Positions 56,641 through 64,000 of a DNA stretch of 64,000 bases are shown here, in pieces. Source of the DNA: JAJDAH01 sp964487605 (GTDB lineage Bacteria > Myxococcota_A > Polyangia > Polyangiales > Polyangiaceae); contig CAZARU010000031.1 in NCBI GenBank assembly GCA_964487605.1, positions 1-64,000 on the forward strand, in the 5' to 3' direction. Numbering within the stretch: position 1 is the first letter of the stretch; each line of letters begins with the position of its first letter. The notes under the pieces are model-generated. The model was not told where the DNA came from and did no database searches. It saw only the letters and a list, made by a program, of their open reading frames with translations. The position numbers were made by a program, and so were the translations under genes.

Positions 56641-57240
56641 GTGAGACTCGCGGTCGAGCAGACCTGGGACGGCGTCCCGGTGCCCGCCCGGGAACGCACC
56701 GAGGTGAACGCGCACCTGGACGCGCGACACCTGCACGTCATCATCGACGCACCCTGCTTCGGCGACCGGCCTCCGCTCACCCCTGCCGGTGCTACCGACC
56801 GCCTGTGGGAGCACGAGGTGGTGGAGCTGTTCCTCGTTGGTCGCGACGGTCGGTACGTCGAGGTGGAGGTGGGGCCGTATGGGCACCATCTGGTCCTGGT
56901 CCTCGATGGCGTCCGGAACGTGGTTGCTTCACACGTGCCCCTGGCGCTCGACGTCCGTCGTGCGGGCCCACGGTGGACGGCGCGCGCCGCGCTCGAGCGT
57001 CGCTGGGTGCCCGAGCCCGCCGTGCGCGCCAATGCGTTCGCGATCCACGGCGTCGGATCCGACCGCCGGTTCCTCGCGCACGCGCCGGTCCCCGGCGCGC
57101 ACCCCGACTTCCATCGCCTGGATCGCTTCGTCCCCGTCTCTGCGCGCCTCCTCGGGTCCCGGGTCGCGTCGGACCCTCCCCTTTGGTATGAGCGAGGGGT
57201 GACTTCTTTGGGTCGCGTGCACGGTGCGTTCCGGCCATGA
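56641..57240 (+). CDS. UPF0462 / C4orf33-like protein (CBM9-like fold)
   Basis: 199 residues from GTG 56641. The pattern matches, from memory of the family, the vertebrate C4orf33 (UPF0462) proteins almost end to end: Glu-Gln-Thr-Trp-Asp-Gly near the start, Leu-Trp-Glu-His-Glu-Val-Val-Glu-Leu-Phe-Leu in the middle, Tyr-Val-Glu-Val-Glu-Val-Gly-Pro-Tyr-Gly-His-His-Leu, Phe-Ala-Ile-His-Gly, and a C-terminal Pro-Asp-Phe-His-Arg-Leu. This family is related to carbohydrate-binding module family 9; its function is unknown. No signal peptide, so cytoplasmic. Its TGA overlaps the ATG of the kinase gene (ATGA), implying a shared role or coupled expression. Confidence 0.8.
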   Translation: MRLAVEQTWDGVPVPARERTEVNAHLDARHLHVIIDAPCFGDRPPLTPAGATDRLWEHEVVELFLVGRDGRYVEVEVGPYGHHLVLVLDGVRNVVASHVPLALDVRRAGPRWTARAALERRWVPEPAVRANAFAIHGVGSDRRFLAHAPVPGAHPDFHRLDRFVPVSARLLGSRVASDPPLWYERGVTSLGRVHGAFRP

Positions 57241-58118
57241 CCCCGGATCGCCGGGCCACGTGCGAGGCTCGCGTGGGGACCGTGCTCGACGGCCGCTTCG
57301 AGCTGCGACGGCTGGTCGGCATCGGGGCCACTGGGGCCGTGTACGAGGCGTTTCACCGGTACATGGAGCAGAGCGTCGCGCTGAAGCTGCTGCACGCGGA
57401 CCTCGCTTCGGATCGCGAGTACGTGCGTCGATTCCTCCGCGAGGTGAAGGCGACCACCGCCATTCGCCATCCGGGCATCGCCACCGTCTACGACGCGGGC
57501 CGCAACTCCGACGGCCTGCCGTACCTCGTCACCGAGCTCATCGACGGCGTGGAGATGGCGGAGCTGATGCACCGGGGGCCGCTCGCCCACGACGACGTCT
57601 TCGAGATTGGCGTGCAGGTCCTCGATGCGCTGGCGGCCGCGCACGACCAGGGGATTGTCCATCGCGACGTGAAGCCGGACAACGTCTTCCTCATCAAGCG
57701 CCCGAGCGGTCCGCCGGGGGTCAAGCTCATCGACTTCGGCATCGCGAAGCGCCTCTTCTCGGAGTCGACGGTGTCCCTCACCGAGACCGGCAAGACCGTC
57801 GGTACGCCCGACTACATGAGCCCGGAGCAGGCCCGTGCGGAGCCGGTCGACCATCGCACGGACATCTGGTCCGCCGGTGCGACGCTCTTCCACGCCTTCG
57901 GGGGCTCGCCCCCCTTCGTGTCGAAGAACATTGCCGTGCTGCTCGGCAAGATCGCGACGGAGCGACCGATGTCCCTGGGAACCCTCTGTCCCGAGCTCGA
58001 TCCCGAGATTTCGCGCGTCATCGATCGGGCACTCGAGCCCAAGCTGGACGCGCGGTGGCAGACCGCGCGCGACATGGCCAACGCCCTCGCCGTGGTCGGC
58101 TATGCCGAGAAGAGTTGA
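57237..58118 (+). CDS. Eukaryotic-type Ser/Thr protein kinase
   Basis: 293 residues, almost only a kinase domain (about 20-288). Gly-rich loop Gly28-x-Gly30-x-x-Gly33, ATP-binding Lys50, helix C Glu69, catalytic Asp144 in His-Arg-Asp-Val-Lys-Pro-Asp-Asn, metal-binding Asp166 in Asp-Phe-Gly, and Val-Gly-Thr-Pro-Asp-Tyr-Met-Ser-Pro-Glu-Gln in the activation segment are all present, so it should be active. It lacks the transmembrane helix and sensor domain of PknB-type kinases and is cytoplasmic. Translationally coupled to the UPF0462-like gene through ATGA at 57237. Targets unknown; the coupled protein is a candidate substrate or partner. Confidence 0.93.
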   Translation: MTPDRRATCEARVGTVLDGRFELRRLVGIGATGAVYEAFHRYMEQSVALKLLHADLASDREYVRRFLREVKATTAIRHPGIATVYDAGRNSDGLPYLVTELIDGVEMAELMHRGPLAHDDVFEIGVQVLDALAAAHDQGIVHRDVKPDNVFLIKRPSGPPGVKLIDFGIAKRLFSESTVSLTETGKTVGTPDYMSPEQARAEPVDHRTDIWSAGATLFHAFGGSPPFVSKNIAVLLGKIATERPMSLGTLCPELDPEISRVIDRALEPKLDARWQTARDMANALAVVGYAEKS

Positions 58119-58185
58119 CGCTGGCTCCGGCCGCACGACCTGTTAGTCTCGCGTGCCTGGGAGTTCCGAACCGCTGGGGGTTCAC

Positions 58186-58710
58186 ATGAAGCCGAACGTT
58201 CTCGTCGTTCTGTCCGCACTGATGCTCGCTGCCTGCGGGGGCGCCGCTCCCGAGCCTGCCGCGCCGGCCGAGGAGCCGCCGCCGCCGAAGCCGACCGGGC
58301 CGAAACCCGGGCACGGCGTCGACACCGAGGTGTCCATGCCGGAGACCGTCCAGGTCGAGGAGAAGCCGAAGGAGGAGGCCGATCCGCCCAAGGCGGCCGC
58401 GGTCGAGCCGGAGTTCACCGACGGCATGAGCGTCGACGACGCGAGAAAGGCCGTGCCGCAGGGCGGGGAGCGGCTGAACATCGACCAGGAGACCCTCGGG
58501 GCGCCGCTGCAGAATCCCGACTTCTGGAAGCCGTGCAACGTGGGGGCTCAGAAGCTGACCGTTCGTATCGCGGTCTGGAACGGCAAGGCCGTCGGCGTCG
58601 ATGTCCTCACGAAGAACAAGAAGCTCGCACAGTGCGTGGACAAGCAGGTCCGCGCGCTCGAGTGGAAGGACAAGGTCCGCAGCCTGAACACGGTGGACTA
58701 CTCCTTCTGA
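58186..58710 (+). CDS. Lipoprotein with TonB/AgmX-like C-terminal domain
   Basis: 174 residues. Lipoprotein signal ending at Leu-Ala-Ala-Cys17. A Pro/Glu/Lys-rich linker runs to ~85. The C-terminal ~65 residues (Lys-Leu-Thr-Val-Arg-Ile-Ala-Val-Trp-Asn-Gly-Lys-Ala-Val-Gly-Val, then Leu-Ala-Gln-Cys-Val-Asp-Lys-Gln-Val-Arg) resemble the TonB-like end seen in myxobacterial gliding proteins (AgmX/PglI type), with a Cys pair that may bond. ATG 58186 is used. An extended -10 element TGT-TAGTCT lies at 58141-58149, about 37 bases upstream, and could be its promoter. Confidence 0.7.
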   Translation: MKPNVLVVLSALMLAACGGAAPEPAAPAEEPPPPKPTGPKPGHGVDTEVSMPETVQVEEKPKEEADPPKAAAVEPEFTDGMSVDDARKAVPQGGERLNIDQETLGAPLQNPDFWKPCNVGAQKLTVRIAVWNGKAVGVDVLTKNKKLAQCVDKQVRALEWKDKVRSLNTVDYSF

Positions 58711-58719
58711 CGCGCGCTC

Positions 58720-60198
58720 TCACTTGAGGAACGGCTCGGCGAAGTCGAAGTTGCGCTTCGGCGCCGCCTTGCCCTCGCGGCTCTGGGTGGGCGGCACTCC
58801 GGGTGCCGGCTTCGGTACGTTCTCGAGGTTCTTCTTCGCCTTCTCGAGGGCTTCGGATTGCCGCGCGAGGTCGTCGTCGAGCCCGCGTCGTCGGTCCGAG
58901 GGGGTGCTCGTGGAGGCGCGCGCCTTCACGTCGTCGATGGCCGTGCGGTGCTCGTCGAGCTTTCGCGCCGCGCCGTCCAGATCGCCGCCGGCGAACAGCT
59001 CGGTCGCCTCGAGAATCGCGGAAGCGGTCGCGCTCCGTGCGATGCGCGTCGCTACGAGACCGTCGAGCGGCGAAACGCTCGCCGCATCGCCGACGAGCTC
59101 CGTGCGCAGGGTCCCGTCGCACTGGCCGCGCCCTCCGCGGCCGAGATCGTCGAAGCCGAGTCTCACGTCGGCGATGGCGCGTGGCCCCACCGCGCCCCGG
59201 GGGACCCGCAGCTCCACGAGCAGGCTGCGCTCGTCGCGCGCGGTCAGGTCGCCGAGCGGCACCGAGAGCCGCGACCCTTCCTGGCGGAACGCGCGATCGA
59301 AGACGCGCACGACCTCGACACCGGGTGCGAGCTCGACGTCCAGCGCCGCGCTCCGGGCGATGGTCGAAACGAGCGCGTCGAACTCCGCCTGGAAGACCTT
59401 GGTCAAGTCACTGGCGCTCTCCGCGAAGTGGTGCTCACCGTTGGAGTCCTGCGCGAGCGCAGACAGCACACGCTCGTTGTAGTCGACGTCGATGCCCACC
59501 GAGCTGATGGGGATGCCCCGGGCGCGCGCTCGCGCGGCGATGGCGCGGAAGCCAGCGACGTCGCGGACCCCCGCGGTCGCCTCGCCGTCGCTGAGGAGCA
59601 GGATGCGGCCCACGCCGCCGGCGCGCCCGAGCAGGTTCAGCGCTTCCTCGAGGCCGCAGGAGATGCACGTGTCTCCGCGCGCCTCGATGCGCTCGAGGGA
59701 CCGTTCGAGGGAGAATCGGGAAGCGCTCGTCACTCGCGTCGGCGCCAGCACGACCTCCGTCCGCGTGTCGTAGGCCACGACGCTCACCGTGTCGCCGTCG
59801 CGCAGGTTCTGGAGCATCCCGCGCGCGGCGCCGAGGGCGTTGGCGAGGCGAGCGCCCTTCATCGAGCCGGAGCGGTCCACGACGATGGAGAGTTCGAGCG
59901 GCACCGTGGGTGTCGCCGCGACGGTGGGGTCCGGGCGCACGGAGACGTGGAGGAACGTGGTCCCGGGCCGCTCCGCGAGGAGCGCCGCGTGGCCGAGCCG
60001 CCCCTCCATCACGAGCGTGCGGCCCGCGATGAACGTCGCTGCCCCCGCGCGGACGGGAAGGGCGGGGGCGGCCGAGCCGAGGACGGCCACGGGATCCTGG
60101 CGGGGCCGGGTGGGGCGGGGCGCGGTCGCCGACCACACCACCGCGCTCGACGCGGCCATCCCCACCGCCGCAAGCACTCCGACCGTCAACAGGCGCAC
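58720..60198 (-). CDS. Exported VWA-domain protein
   Basis: 492 residues from GTG 60198. An N-terminal hydrophobic segment (4-23) serves as signal peptide or anchor. The von Willebrand A domain starts at about 102 with Ile-Val-Val-Asp-Arg-Ser-Gly-Ser-Met-Lys, and has the Thr/Asp metal site in Arg-Ile-Leu-Leu-Leu-Ser-Asp-Gly. The arrangement, with Thr-Phe-Leu-His-Val-Ser-Val-Arg-Pro before the VWA, is like YfbK or inter-alpha-trypsin-inhibitor-type VWA proteins. The C-terminal third is helical and charged. It lies 48 bases downstream of the outer-membrane-like gene on the same strand, likely co-transcribed. Confidence 0.82.
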   Translation of the reverse strand: MRLLTVGVLAAVGMAASSAVVWSATAPRPTRPRQDPVAVLGSAAPALPVRAGAATFIAGRTLVMEGRLGHAALLAERPGTTFLHVSVRPDPTVAATPTVPLELSIVVDRSGSMKGARLANALGAARGMLQNLRDGDTVSVVAYDTRTEVVLAPTRVTSASRFSLERSLERIEARGDTCISCGLEEALNLLGRAGGVGRILLLSDGEATAGVRDVAGFRAIAARARARGIPISSVGIDVDYNERVLSALAQDSNGEHHFAESASDLTKVFQAEFDALVSTIARSAALDVELAPGVEVVRVFDRAFRQEGSRLSVPLGDLTARDERSLLVELRVPRGAVGPRAIADVRLGFDDLGRGGRGQCDGTLRTELVGDAASVSPLDGLVATRIARSATASAILEATELFAGGDLDGAARKLDEHRTAIDDVKARASTSTPSDRRRGLDDDLARQSEALEKAKKNLENVPKPAPGVPPTQSREGKAAPKRNFDFAEPFLK

Positions 60199-60246
60199 GA
60201 GGGCGGTCCTACGGCCATCGGTTCGGAACGATCTGTTCCCCGCGGG

Positions 60247-60861
60247 TCAGAGCCACCCGACCAGGCCCGCGGTGATCCCGAACACCCGGTAGCGGACGTC
60301 TCGATCGCCCCGCTCGCCCGTGAGGCTGAAGTCGAGGACGGGCCCGAACGCGAAGCCGAAGTGCGGCGTCGGTGACGCGACGAACATCGCCTCGGCGGTC
60401 AGGGCCACCCCGCCCTCGTCGATGCCGTCGTAGTCGTGCAGCGTGATCCCGCCCCGCGGCCAGAACGTGAAGACGCGCCCGAGAGGGAGCGCGTACCCGA
60501 CCCGCGGCGCGAACAGGAACGTGCTCGGATCGTCGGCATCATCGTCGTCGTCGTCACTCAGCGAAGCGTACGCGATGGCCCCCCCGACGCTCAGTCGCTC
60601 GACGACGAAGAAGTCGAACGCGAGGCGCGGGACCGTGTACGGCGTGAGGCCCGGGATCCCCCATCCCAGACCGAACTCGGTGAAGTCCGCCTCGATGTTC
60701 CTGCCGCCTCCCACCTCTCGCTCGACCTCGAGGAAGTAGAGGCCAGAGAGGCGGTCGGCGCCGAAGACGGGACTTCCCTTCCGGCCGACGTTCTCCGCCA
60801 TCGCGGGCGAGGTCAGGACGCCGAGGGATGCGACGGTGGCCAGGACAGCGAGCGTCTTCAC
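60247..60861 (-). CDS. Predicted outer-membrane beta-barrel protein
   Basis: 204 residues from GTG 60861. A Sec signal peptide (Met-Lys-Thr-Leu-Ala-Val-Leu, cleavage at Ala-Met-Ala, about residue 22). The mature protein has about eight amphipathic strands alternating hydrophobic and small residues, with turns rich in Asp (Ser-Asp-Asp-Asp-Asp-Asp at the tip of one loop) and Gly. It ends in Val-Gly-Trp-Leu, consistent with a barrel whose last residue is hydrophobic. Small outer-membrane protein of the OmpW/OmpA-barrel size. Upstream in-frame codons to 61302 are antisense to the neighbouring gene and discarded. Confidence 0.7.
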   Translation of the reverse strand: MKTLAVLATVASLGVLTSPAMAENVGRKGSPVFGADRLSGLYFLEVEREVGGGRNIEADFTEFGLGWGIPGLTPYTVPRLAFDFFVVERLSVGGAIAYASLSDDDDDDADDPSTFLFAPRVGYALPLGRVFTFWPRGGITLHDYDGIDEGGVALTAEAMFVASPTPHFGFAFGPVLDFSLTGERGDRDVRYRVFGITAGLVGWL

Positions 60862-60925
60862 GGTGAGCCAGGGTACCCGAAAGACCGAGGGAACCCAACC
60901 GGGCCCGGCAGTGTCTCGGGCACTC

Positions 60926-61471
60926 GTGACTCGGGCGAAGCACCTACTGCGCGAAGTTCTCCTGATCGTCGCGGTGGCGCTCGGGACCACCGAAGCGCAC
61001 GCGTGGAGCATCGCCCAGCACCTCCTGCGCCCCGCGTACGACGAGGGTCGCGCGAAGTTCGCCGTCTGCGCCGACGAGCACGACCTCGATTCCGGCCGGT
61101 ACGTGATCTGGGTCGAGGTGGAGAGTAGAACCGGCAGGCCGACGGCGCGTGTCAAGGACGCGCCCGTCGGGATCACTGCCGACGCCTCCAGATGCATCGC
61201 GGCGGGGTTCGAGACGGCGAAGTACCCCACGCTCGGCGAGGCGCTCGTCGCGTACTCGGGGGGATTCCGACCGCCAGTGCGGTACTCGGTGGCGTTCCCC
61301 ATCGAGCTGGCGCGCTACCCTTTCGCCTACGGGTTCCTCCGAGGCGAGCTGCCGGGGCTCGACGATCCGCCGTTCGCCCCGAGGAGCGTCCGGGCGAGGG
61401 TCGTGGCGCCGCGTCCGGTGGCGCCGCCATCGCCGTCCGAGCCGTTCCTCATGCTACGCTCGCGCGGGTGA
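60926..61471 (+). CDS. Exported protein of unknown function
   Basis: 181 residues from GTG 60926. A signal peptide (Leu-Leu-Arg-Glu-Val-Leu-Leu-Ile-Val-Ala-Val-Ala-Leu, cleavage near Glu-Ala-His-Ala, ~25). The mature domain is ~120 residues with Gly-Arg-Tyr-Val-Ile-Trp-Val-Glu-Val-Glu and Pro-Val-Arg-Tyr-Ser-Val-Ala-Phe-Pro-Ile-Glu, like a TonB-C-type fold with a Cys pair (Val-Cys-Ala, Arg-Cys-Ile). Then a Pro-rich tail. The family is not recognised. Its TGA overlaps the GTG of the next gene (GTGA). GTG 60911 is an alternative start. Divergent from the barrel gene with a 64-base spacer. Confidence 0.6.
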   Translation: MTRAKHLLREVLLIVAVALGTTEAHAWSIAQHLLRPAYDEGRAKFAVCADEHDLDSGRYVIWVEVESRTGRPTARVKDAPVGITADASRCIAAGFETAKYPTLGEALVAYSGGFRPPVRYSVAFPIELARYPFAYGFLRGELPGLDDPPFAPRSVRARVVAPRPVAPPSPSEPFLMLRSRG

Positions 61472-62652
61472 GGCTCTTCGCGGCGGTCCTGGCGCTGTCG
61501 GCGATCGCGTGCGGTGCCACCACGTCCGATGGTCGTGGGGCCGATTCCCGGAGCGACGCGGGCAGCGACGCGCGCGGTGGCGCAGCGGGCGCCGGCGACG
61601 GCGCAGGGGGCTCGTCCGGCGTCGGATCGGGAGGCGAGGACGGCAGCGTGGCCCTCGACGGCTCGACGCCCGACCCCTACTGCTCGTGCGCTCCCGGCCC
61701 GCACAACGGGCTCATCTACGTGCTCAGCGACGACGCCGAGATCTGGAGCTTCGACCCGGCGCTGGCGTCTTTCCAGAAGGTCGCCGACGCGCGCTGCGGC
61801 ACGAACGGTCGGGTCTTCTCCATGGCGGTGGACCCGCTGGGCAAGGCGTGGGTGCTGTACGTCGACAGCCGCGACATCCAGACCGTCGATCTGAACGCGG
61901 GGACCGGATGCGGAGATCCGGGGTACTCGTCGGCGAACGGTTTCGAGCTCTTCGGCATGGCGTTCGCCACCGAGTCGCCGACGGACGCGTGCTCGCGGCT
62001 CTACGCGCTGTCGTACGACGGCATGGGCCCCTTCGAGCAGGGCGCGGGGATCGGGCGGCTCGGCGTGATCGATCCGGAGGCGCCCACCCCGACGGCGGTC
62101 GCCAGCATCGACTTCGACGGGGGCGAACTGACGGGGACGGGAGACGGTCGCCTGTTCGCGTTCGCGGGTCCCGACCCGGCGAAGCTCGTCGAGTACGACA
62201 AGGAGGCGGGCACCGAGCTGTCGCGCGTGGCGCTGTCCGGGTTCTCCAAGACGACGGCGAGCGCGTTCGCGTTCTTCGGGGGCGACTTCTACTTCTTCAA
62301 CGAGACGCGCTCGGCCGGGTGTGCGCCGTGCATCGAGCAGACGTGCCAGGCCGACCACGCCGCGTGCCTGGCCGATCCTGCATGCGAACAGCAGCTCGCC
62401 TGCGCCTTCAACCAGTTCGACATCACCGACGACTGTGGCGGAACCCTGCCGCAGCCCGTGATCGACTGCGTGTTCTCGACGTGCCTTTCCCAGTGCTTCC
62501 CCGCGCGCGTCGACCGCGTGAGCCAGGTCACGCGCCTGGACTTCGACGACAGCGACGGCAACGGCCAGGCGATGACCCTGGAGGTCGCTCACGCGCCGAT
62601 CCGCATCGTCGGCGCGGGGTCGTCGGTCTGCGTGCCGGTGCTGCCGAAGTGA
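61468..62652 (+). CDS. Lipoprotein with beta-propeller-like domain and C-terminal Cys residues
   Basis: 394 residues from GTG 61468. Lipoprotein signal ending at Ala-Ile-Ala-Cys15, then an Asp/Gly/Ser/Ala-rich linker to ~70. Residues ~75-330 contain repeated Ile-Tyr-Val-Leu-Ser/Asp and Phe-Ala-Phe-Ala-Gly segments, resembling WD/YVTN-type propeller blades. Near 282-345 there are ten Cys, in Cys-Ala-Pro-Cys, Cys-Gln-Ala-Asp-His-Ala-Ala-Cys-Leu-Ala-Asp-Pro-Ala-Cys and Cys-Val-Phe-Ser-Thr-Cys-Leu-Ser-Gln-Cys. Function unknown; envelope location inferred. Coupled to the upstream secreted protein through a GTGA overlap. Confidence 0.72.
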   Translation: MRLFAAVLALSAIACGATTSDGRGADSRSDAGSDARGGAAGAGDGAGGSSGVGSGGEDGSVALDGSTPDPYCSCAPGPHNGLIYVLSDDAEIWSFDPALASFQKVADARCGTNGRVFSMAVDPLGKAWVLYVDSRDIQTVDLNAGTGCGDPGYSSANGFELFGMAFATESPTDACSRLYALSYDGMGPFEQGAGIGRLGVIDPEAPTPTAVASIDFDGGELTGTGDGRLFAFAGPDPAKLVEYDKEAGTELSRVALSGFSKTTASAFAFFGGDFYFFNETRSAGCAPCIEQTCQADHAACLADPACEQQLACAFNQFDITDDCGGTLPQPVIDCVFSTCLSQCFPARVDRVSQVTRLDFDDSDGNGQAMTLEVAHAPIRIVGAGSSVCVPVLPK

Positions 62653-62659
62653 GCCCTCG

Positions 62660-63829
62660 TCAGAGGCCCAGCAGCTTCGCCAGGTAGTAGCGCATCGTCT
62701 CGGTCGTTCCCCCGCCGATGCGGAGCAGCCGCGAGTCGCGCCACGCTCTCGCGATGGGGTACTCCTCCACGTAGCCCCAGCCTCCATGGAACTGCAGGCA
62801 GTCGTCCATCACCTCGCTGGTCAGGTCGCCGGCGACGATCTTCGCCATGCTCACGAGCTTGACGGTCTCCATGCTCAGGGCGGTCTTCTCCACGTAGCGA
62901 TCCGTGTTGAACGCGTCCACGCAGTGGTAGACGAACGCCTTGGCCATCTCGCACTTGGTGATCATGTCCACGAAGCGGTGCTGCCAGTACTCGCGCTTGA
63001 TGATCGGCTTGCCGAACGCGTTGCGCATCTCGCCGTACTTGCGGGAATGCTCGATGGCGAGCTGAGCTCCGGCGATGGCACCCGTGGCCGCGATGAGGCG
63101 TTCGCTCTGGAAGTTCTGCATGAGGTACATGAACCCCATGTTCTCCTCACCCAGGCGGTAACGCGCCGGAATGCGGACGTCCTCGAAGAACAGCTCCGCG
63201 GTGTCGGAGGCGTGATTGCCGATCTTCTCCAGCTTTCCGCCGACGCGAAAGCCTCTGAGGTCCGTGGGGACGAGGAAGAAGCTGCAGCCGTGCGATCCCG
63301 TGGTCGGATCCGTCTTCGCGAGAAGTGTGATGAAGCTCGCCCGTGTCCCGTTGGTGATGAACGTCTTCTGTCCGTTGATGACGTAGTCGTCGCCGTCGCG
63401 CCGCGCGTTGGTCCGGATCGCCGCCACGTCGCTGCCGGCGCCGGGCTCGCTCACGCCGATGGACGCGATGCGCTCACCGGCGAGAGCGGGCACCAGGAAC
63501 TCCGCAATCTGCTCCTTCGTGCCGATCTCCGAGATCACCGGCGTGGCCATGTCGCTCTGCACGAGCAGCGCCATGGAAACGCCCGCGCAGCCGCCGCGTG
63601 GCAGCTCCTCGCTCTTGGCCACGCTGAACCAGTAGTCGCCGCCGCTGCCCCCGTGCTCCTCCGGGTAGTGGGCCCCGAAGATCCCCAGCTTGCCTGCGGT
63701 CCTGAAGAGCTCGTTCGGGAAGTCCTTTGCCTTCTCCCAGTCGGTGGCGTTCGGGGCAATCTCTTCCTCCGCGAAGCGGCGGACGGTGCGGCGAAAGCTC
63801 TCGTGCTCTTCGGTGTACGGGTTCCACAT
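62660..63829 (-). CDS. Acyl-CoA dehydrogenase
   Basis: 389 residues, standard fold of the family. Oxidises acyl-CoA with FAD. Segments: helical N-terminus starting Met-Trp-Asn-Pro-Tyr-Thr-Glu-Glu-His; Gly-Val-Ser-Glu-Pro-Gly-Ala-Gly-Ser-Asp near 128; Gly-Gln-Lys-Thr-Phe-Ile-Thr-Asn-Gly; Asn-Ala-Phe-Gly-Lys-Pro-Ile; Gln-Phe-His-Gly-Gly-Trp-Gly-Tyr-Val-Glu-Glu-Tyr-Pro; and Gly-Gly-Gly-Thr-Thr-Glu-Thr-Met. The Glu-Glu-Tyr-Pro pattern and Gly-Gly-Gly-Thr-Thr-Glu end fit short/branched-chain or citronellyl-CoA-type members. AAGGAG lies 7 bases before the ATG at 63829, so upstream codons to 63910 are excluded. Confidence 0.93.
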   Translation of the reverse strand: MWNPYTEEHESFRRTVRRFAEEEIAPNATDWEKAKDFPNELFRTAGKLGIFGAHYPEEHGGSGGDYWFSVAKSEELPRGGCAGVSMALLVQSDMATPVISEIGTKEQIAEFLVPALAGERIASIGVSEPGAGSDVAAIRTNARRDGDDYVINGQKTFITNGTRASFITLLAKTDPTTGSHGCSFFLVPTDLRGFRVGGKLEKIGNHASDTAELFFEDVRIPARYRLGEENMGFMYLMQNFQSERLIAATGAIAGAQLAIEHSRKYGEMRNAFGKPIIKREYWQHRFVDMITKCEMAKAFVYHCVDAFNTDRYVEKTALSMETVKLVSMAKIVAGDLTSEVMDDCLQFHGGWGYVEEYPIARAWRDSRLLRIGGGTTETMRYYLAKLLGL

Positions 63830-64000
63830 CGCGCGGCTCCTTCTGGGGGACCGGACGGGACCGGCCCGAGGGACCGGCCGTCCCGCCGGCGTGCGCCGCG
63901 GGGCGTCCAATCGCTTCGTCTACGAATGATTCGGACACGAAACAATTCCGGCCGCAAGGGGGGGGAGCTCCGCCCCGCCGCCGCTCGAGGACCCCGTAGC

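Noticed and set aside
60862..61302. N-terminal extension of the barrel protein to 351 residues
   Set aside because: It is antisense to the secreted protein at 60926 and would bury the signal peptide inside the chain.

Overview
The window is a continuous, very GC-rich (about 70% by eye) stretch of bacterial chromosome. It most resembles a member of the Myxococcota, probably the Polyangia. Pointers are: two proteins ending in a MYXO-CTERM sorting signal (Cys-Gly-Cys, a hydrophobic helix, then an Arg cluster); many lipoproteins whose lipidated Cys is followed by a Gly/Ala/Ser-rich linker; Cys-rich modules of the Gly-Phe-Cys-Val-Asp-Gly-Val-Cys-Cys type; a stand-alone Ser/Thr kinase and a receiver-only regulator; and frequent GTG starts with 4-base GTGA/ATGA gene overlaps. 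I saw no rRNA, tRNA, insertion sequence, prophage or CRISPR array.

Layout. 1-2.1 kb: end of a secreted protein and an RluA-type pseudouridine synthase. 2.1-3.4 kb: purC-purS. 3.4-9.1 kb: SH3-like exported protein, DHH-type phosphoesterase, double acetyltransferase-like protein and a discoidin/HEAT exported protein. 9.1-12.3 kb: epimerase coupled to a membrane protein, then a membrane metallopeptidase. 12.3-18.5 kb: chorismate mutase, VWA lipoprotein, a large carboxypeptidase-regulatory-domain/PDZ protein, a YceI-like lipoprotein and an unknown protein. 18.7-21.6 kb: a lipoprotein closely resembling vertebrate peptidylarginine deiminases, coupled to a HEAT protein. 21.7-26.6 kb: Cys-rich lipoprotein, a histone-H1-like/coiled-coil protein with 42-bp repeats, and a collagen-like lipoprotein. 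26.6-32.4 kb: putative cysteine-peptidase lipoprotein, small Cys-rich secreted protein, Bax-inhibitor-1 family protein, FabH-type ketosynthase and a sirtuin. 32.6-39.0 kb: a 2124-residue Kelch/Cys-module surface protein containing a 465-bp tandem duplication. 39.1-46.1 kb: acyl-CoA dehydrogenase, desaturase, aroC, alpha/beta hydrolase, tdk, Gly-rich lipoprotein and a membrane protein. 46.1-52.3 kb: beta-helix MYXO-CTERM protein, mfd and a TPR-like membrane protein. 52.3-58.7 kb: PilZ, SCP-2-like, VWA lipoprotein, small membrane protein, Cys-rich lipoprotein, receiver domain, a C4orf33/UPF0462-like protein coupled to a Ser/Thr kinase, and a lipoprotein. 58.7-64 kb: VWA protein, outer-membrane-like protein, two secreted proteins and an acyl-CoA dehydrogenase.

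How the genes work together. Housekeeping genes (purC, purS, aroC, chorismate mutase, tdk, mfd) are scattered singly among cell-surface genes instead of forming pathway operons. About a third to half of the genes encode exported proteins, so the region contributes heavily to the cell envelope and surface. The strongest small units are overlapping pairs: epimerase/membrane protein, deiminase/HEAT, UPF0462/kinase, TPR/mfd, and the 60.9-62.7 kb secreted pair. Lipid genes (FabH-type synthase, desaturase, two acyl-CoA dehydrogenases, SCP-2-like protein) recur but are not clustered.
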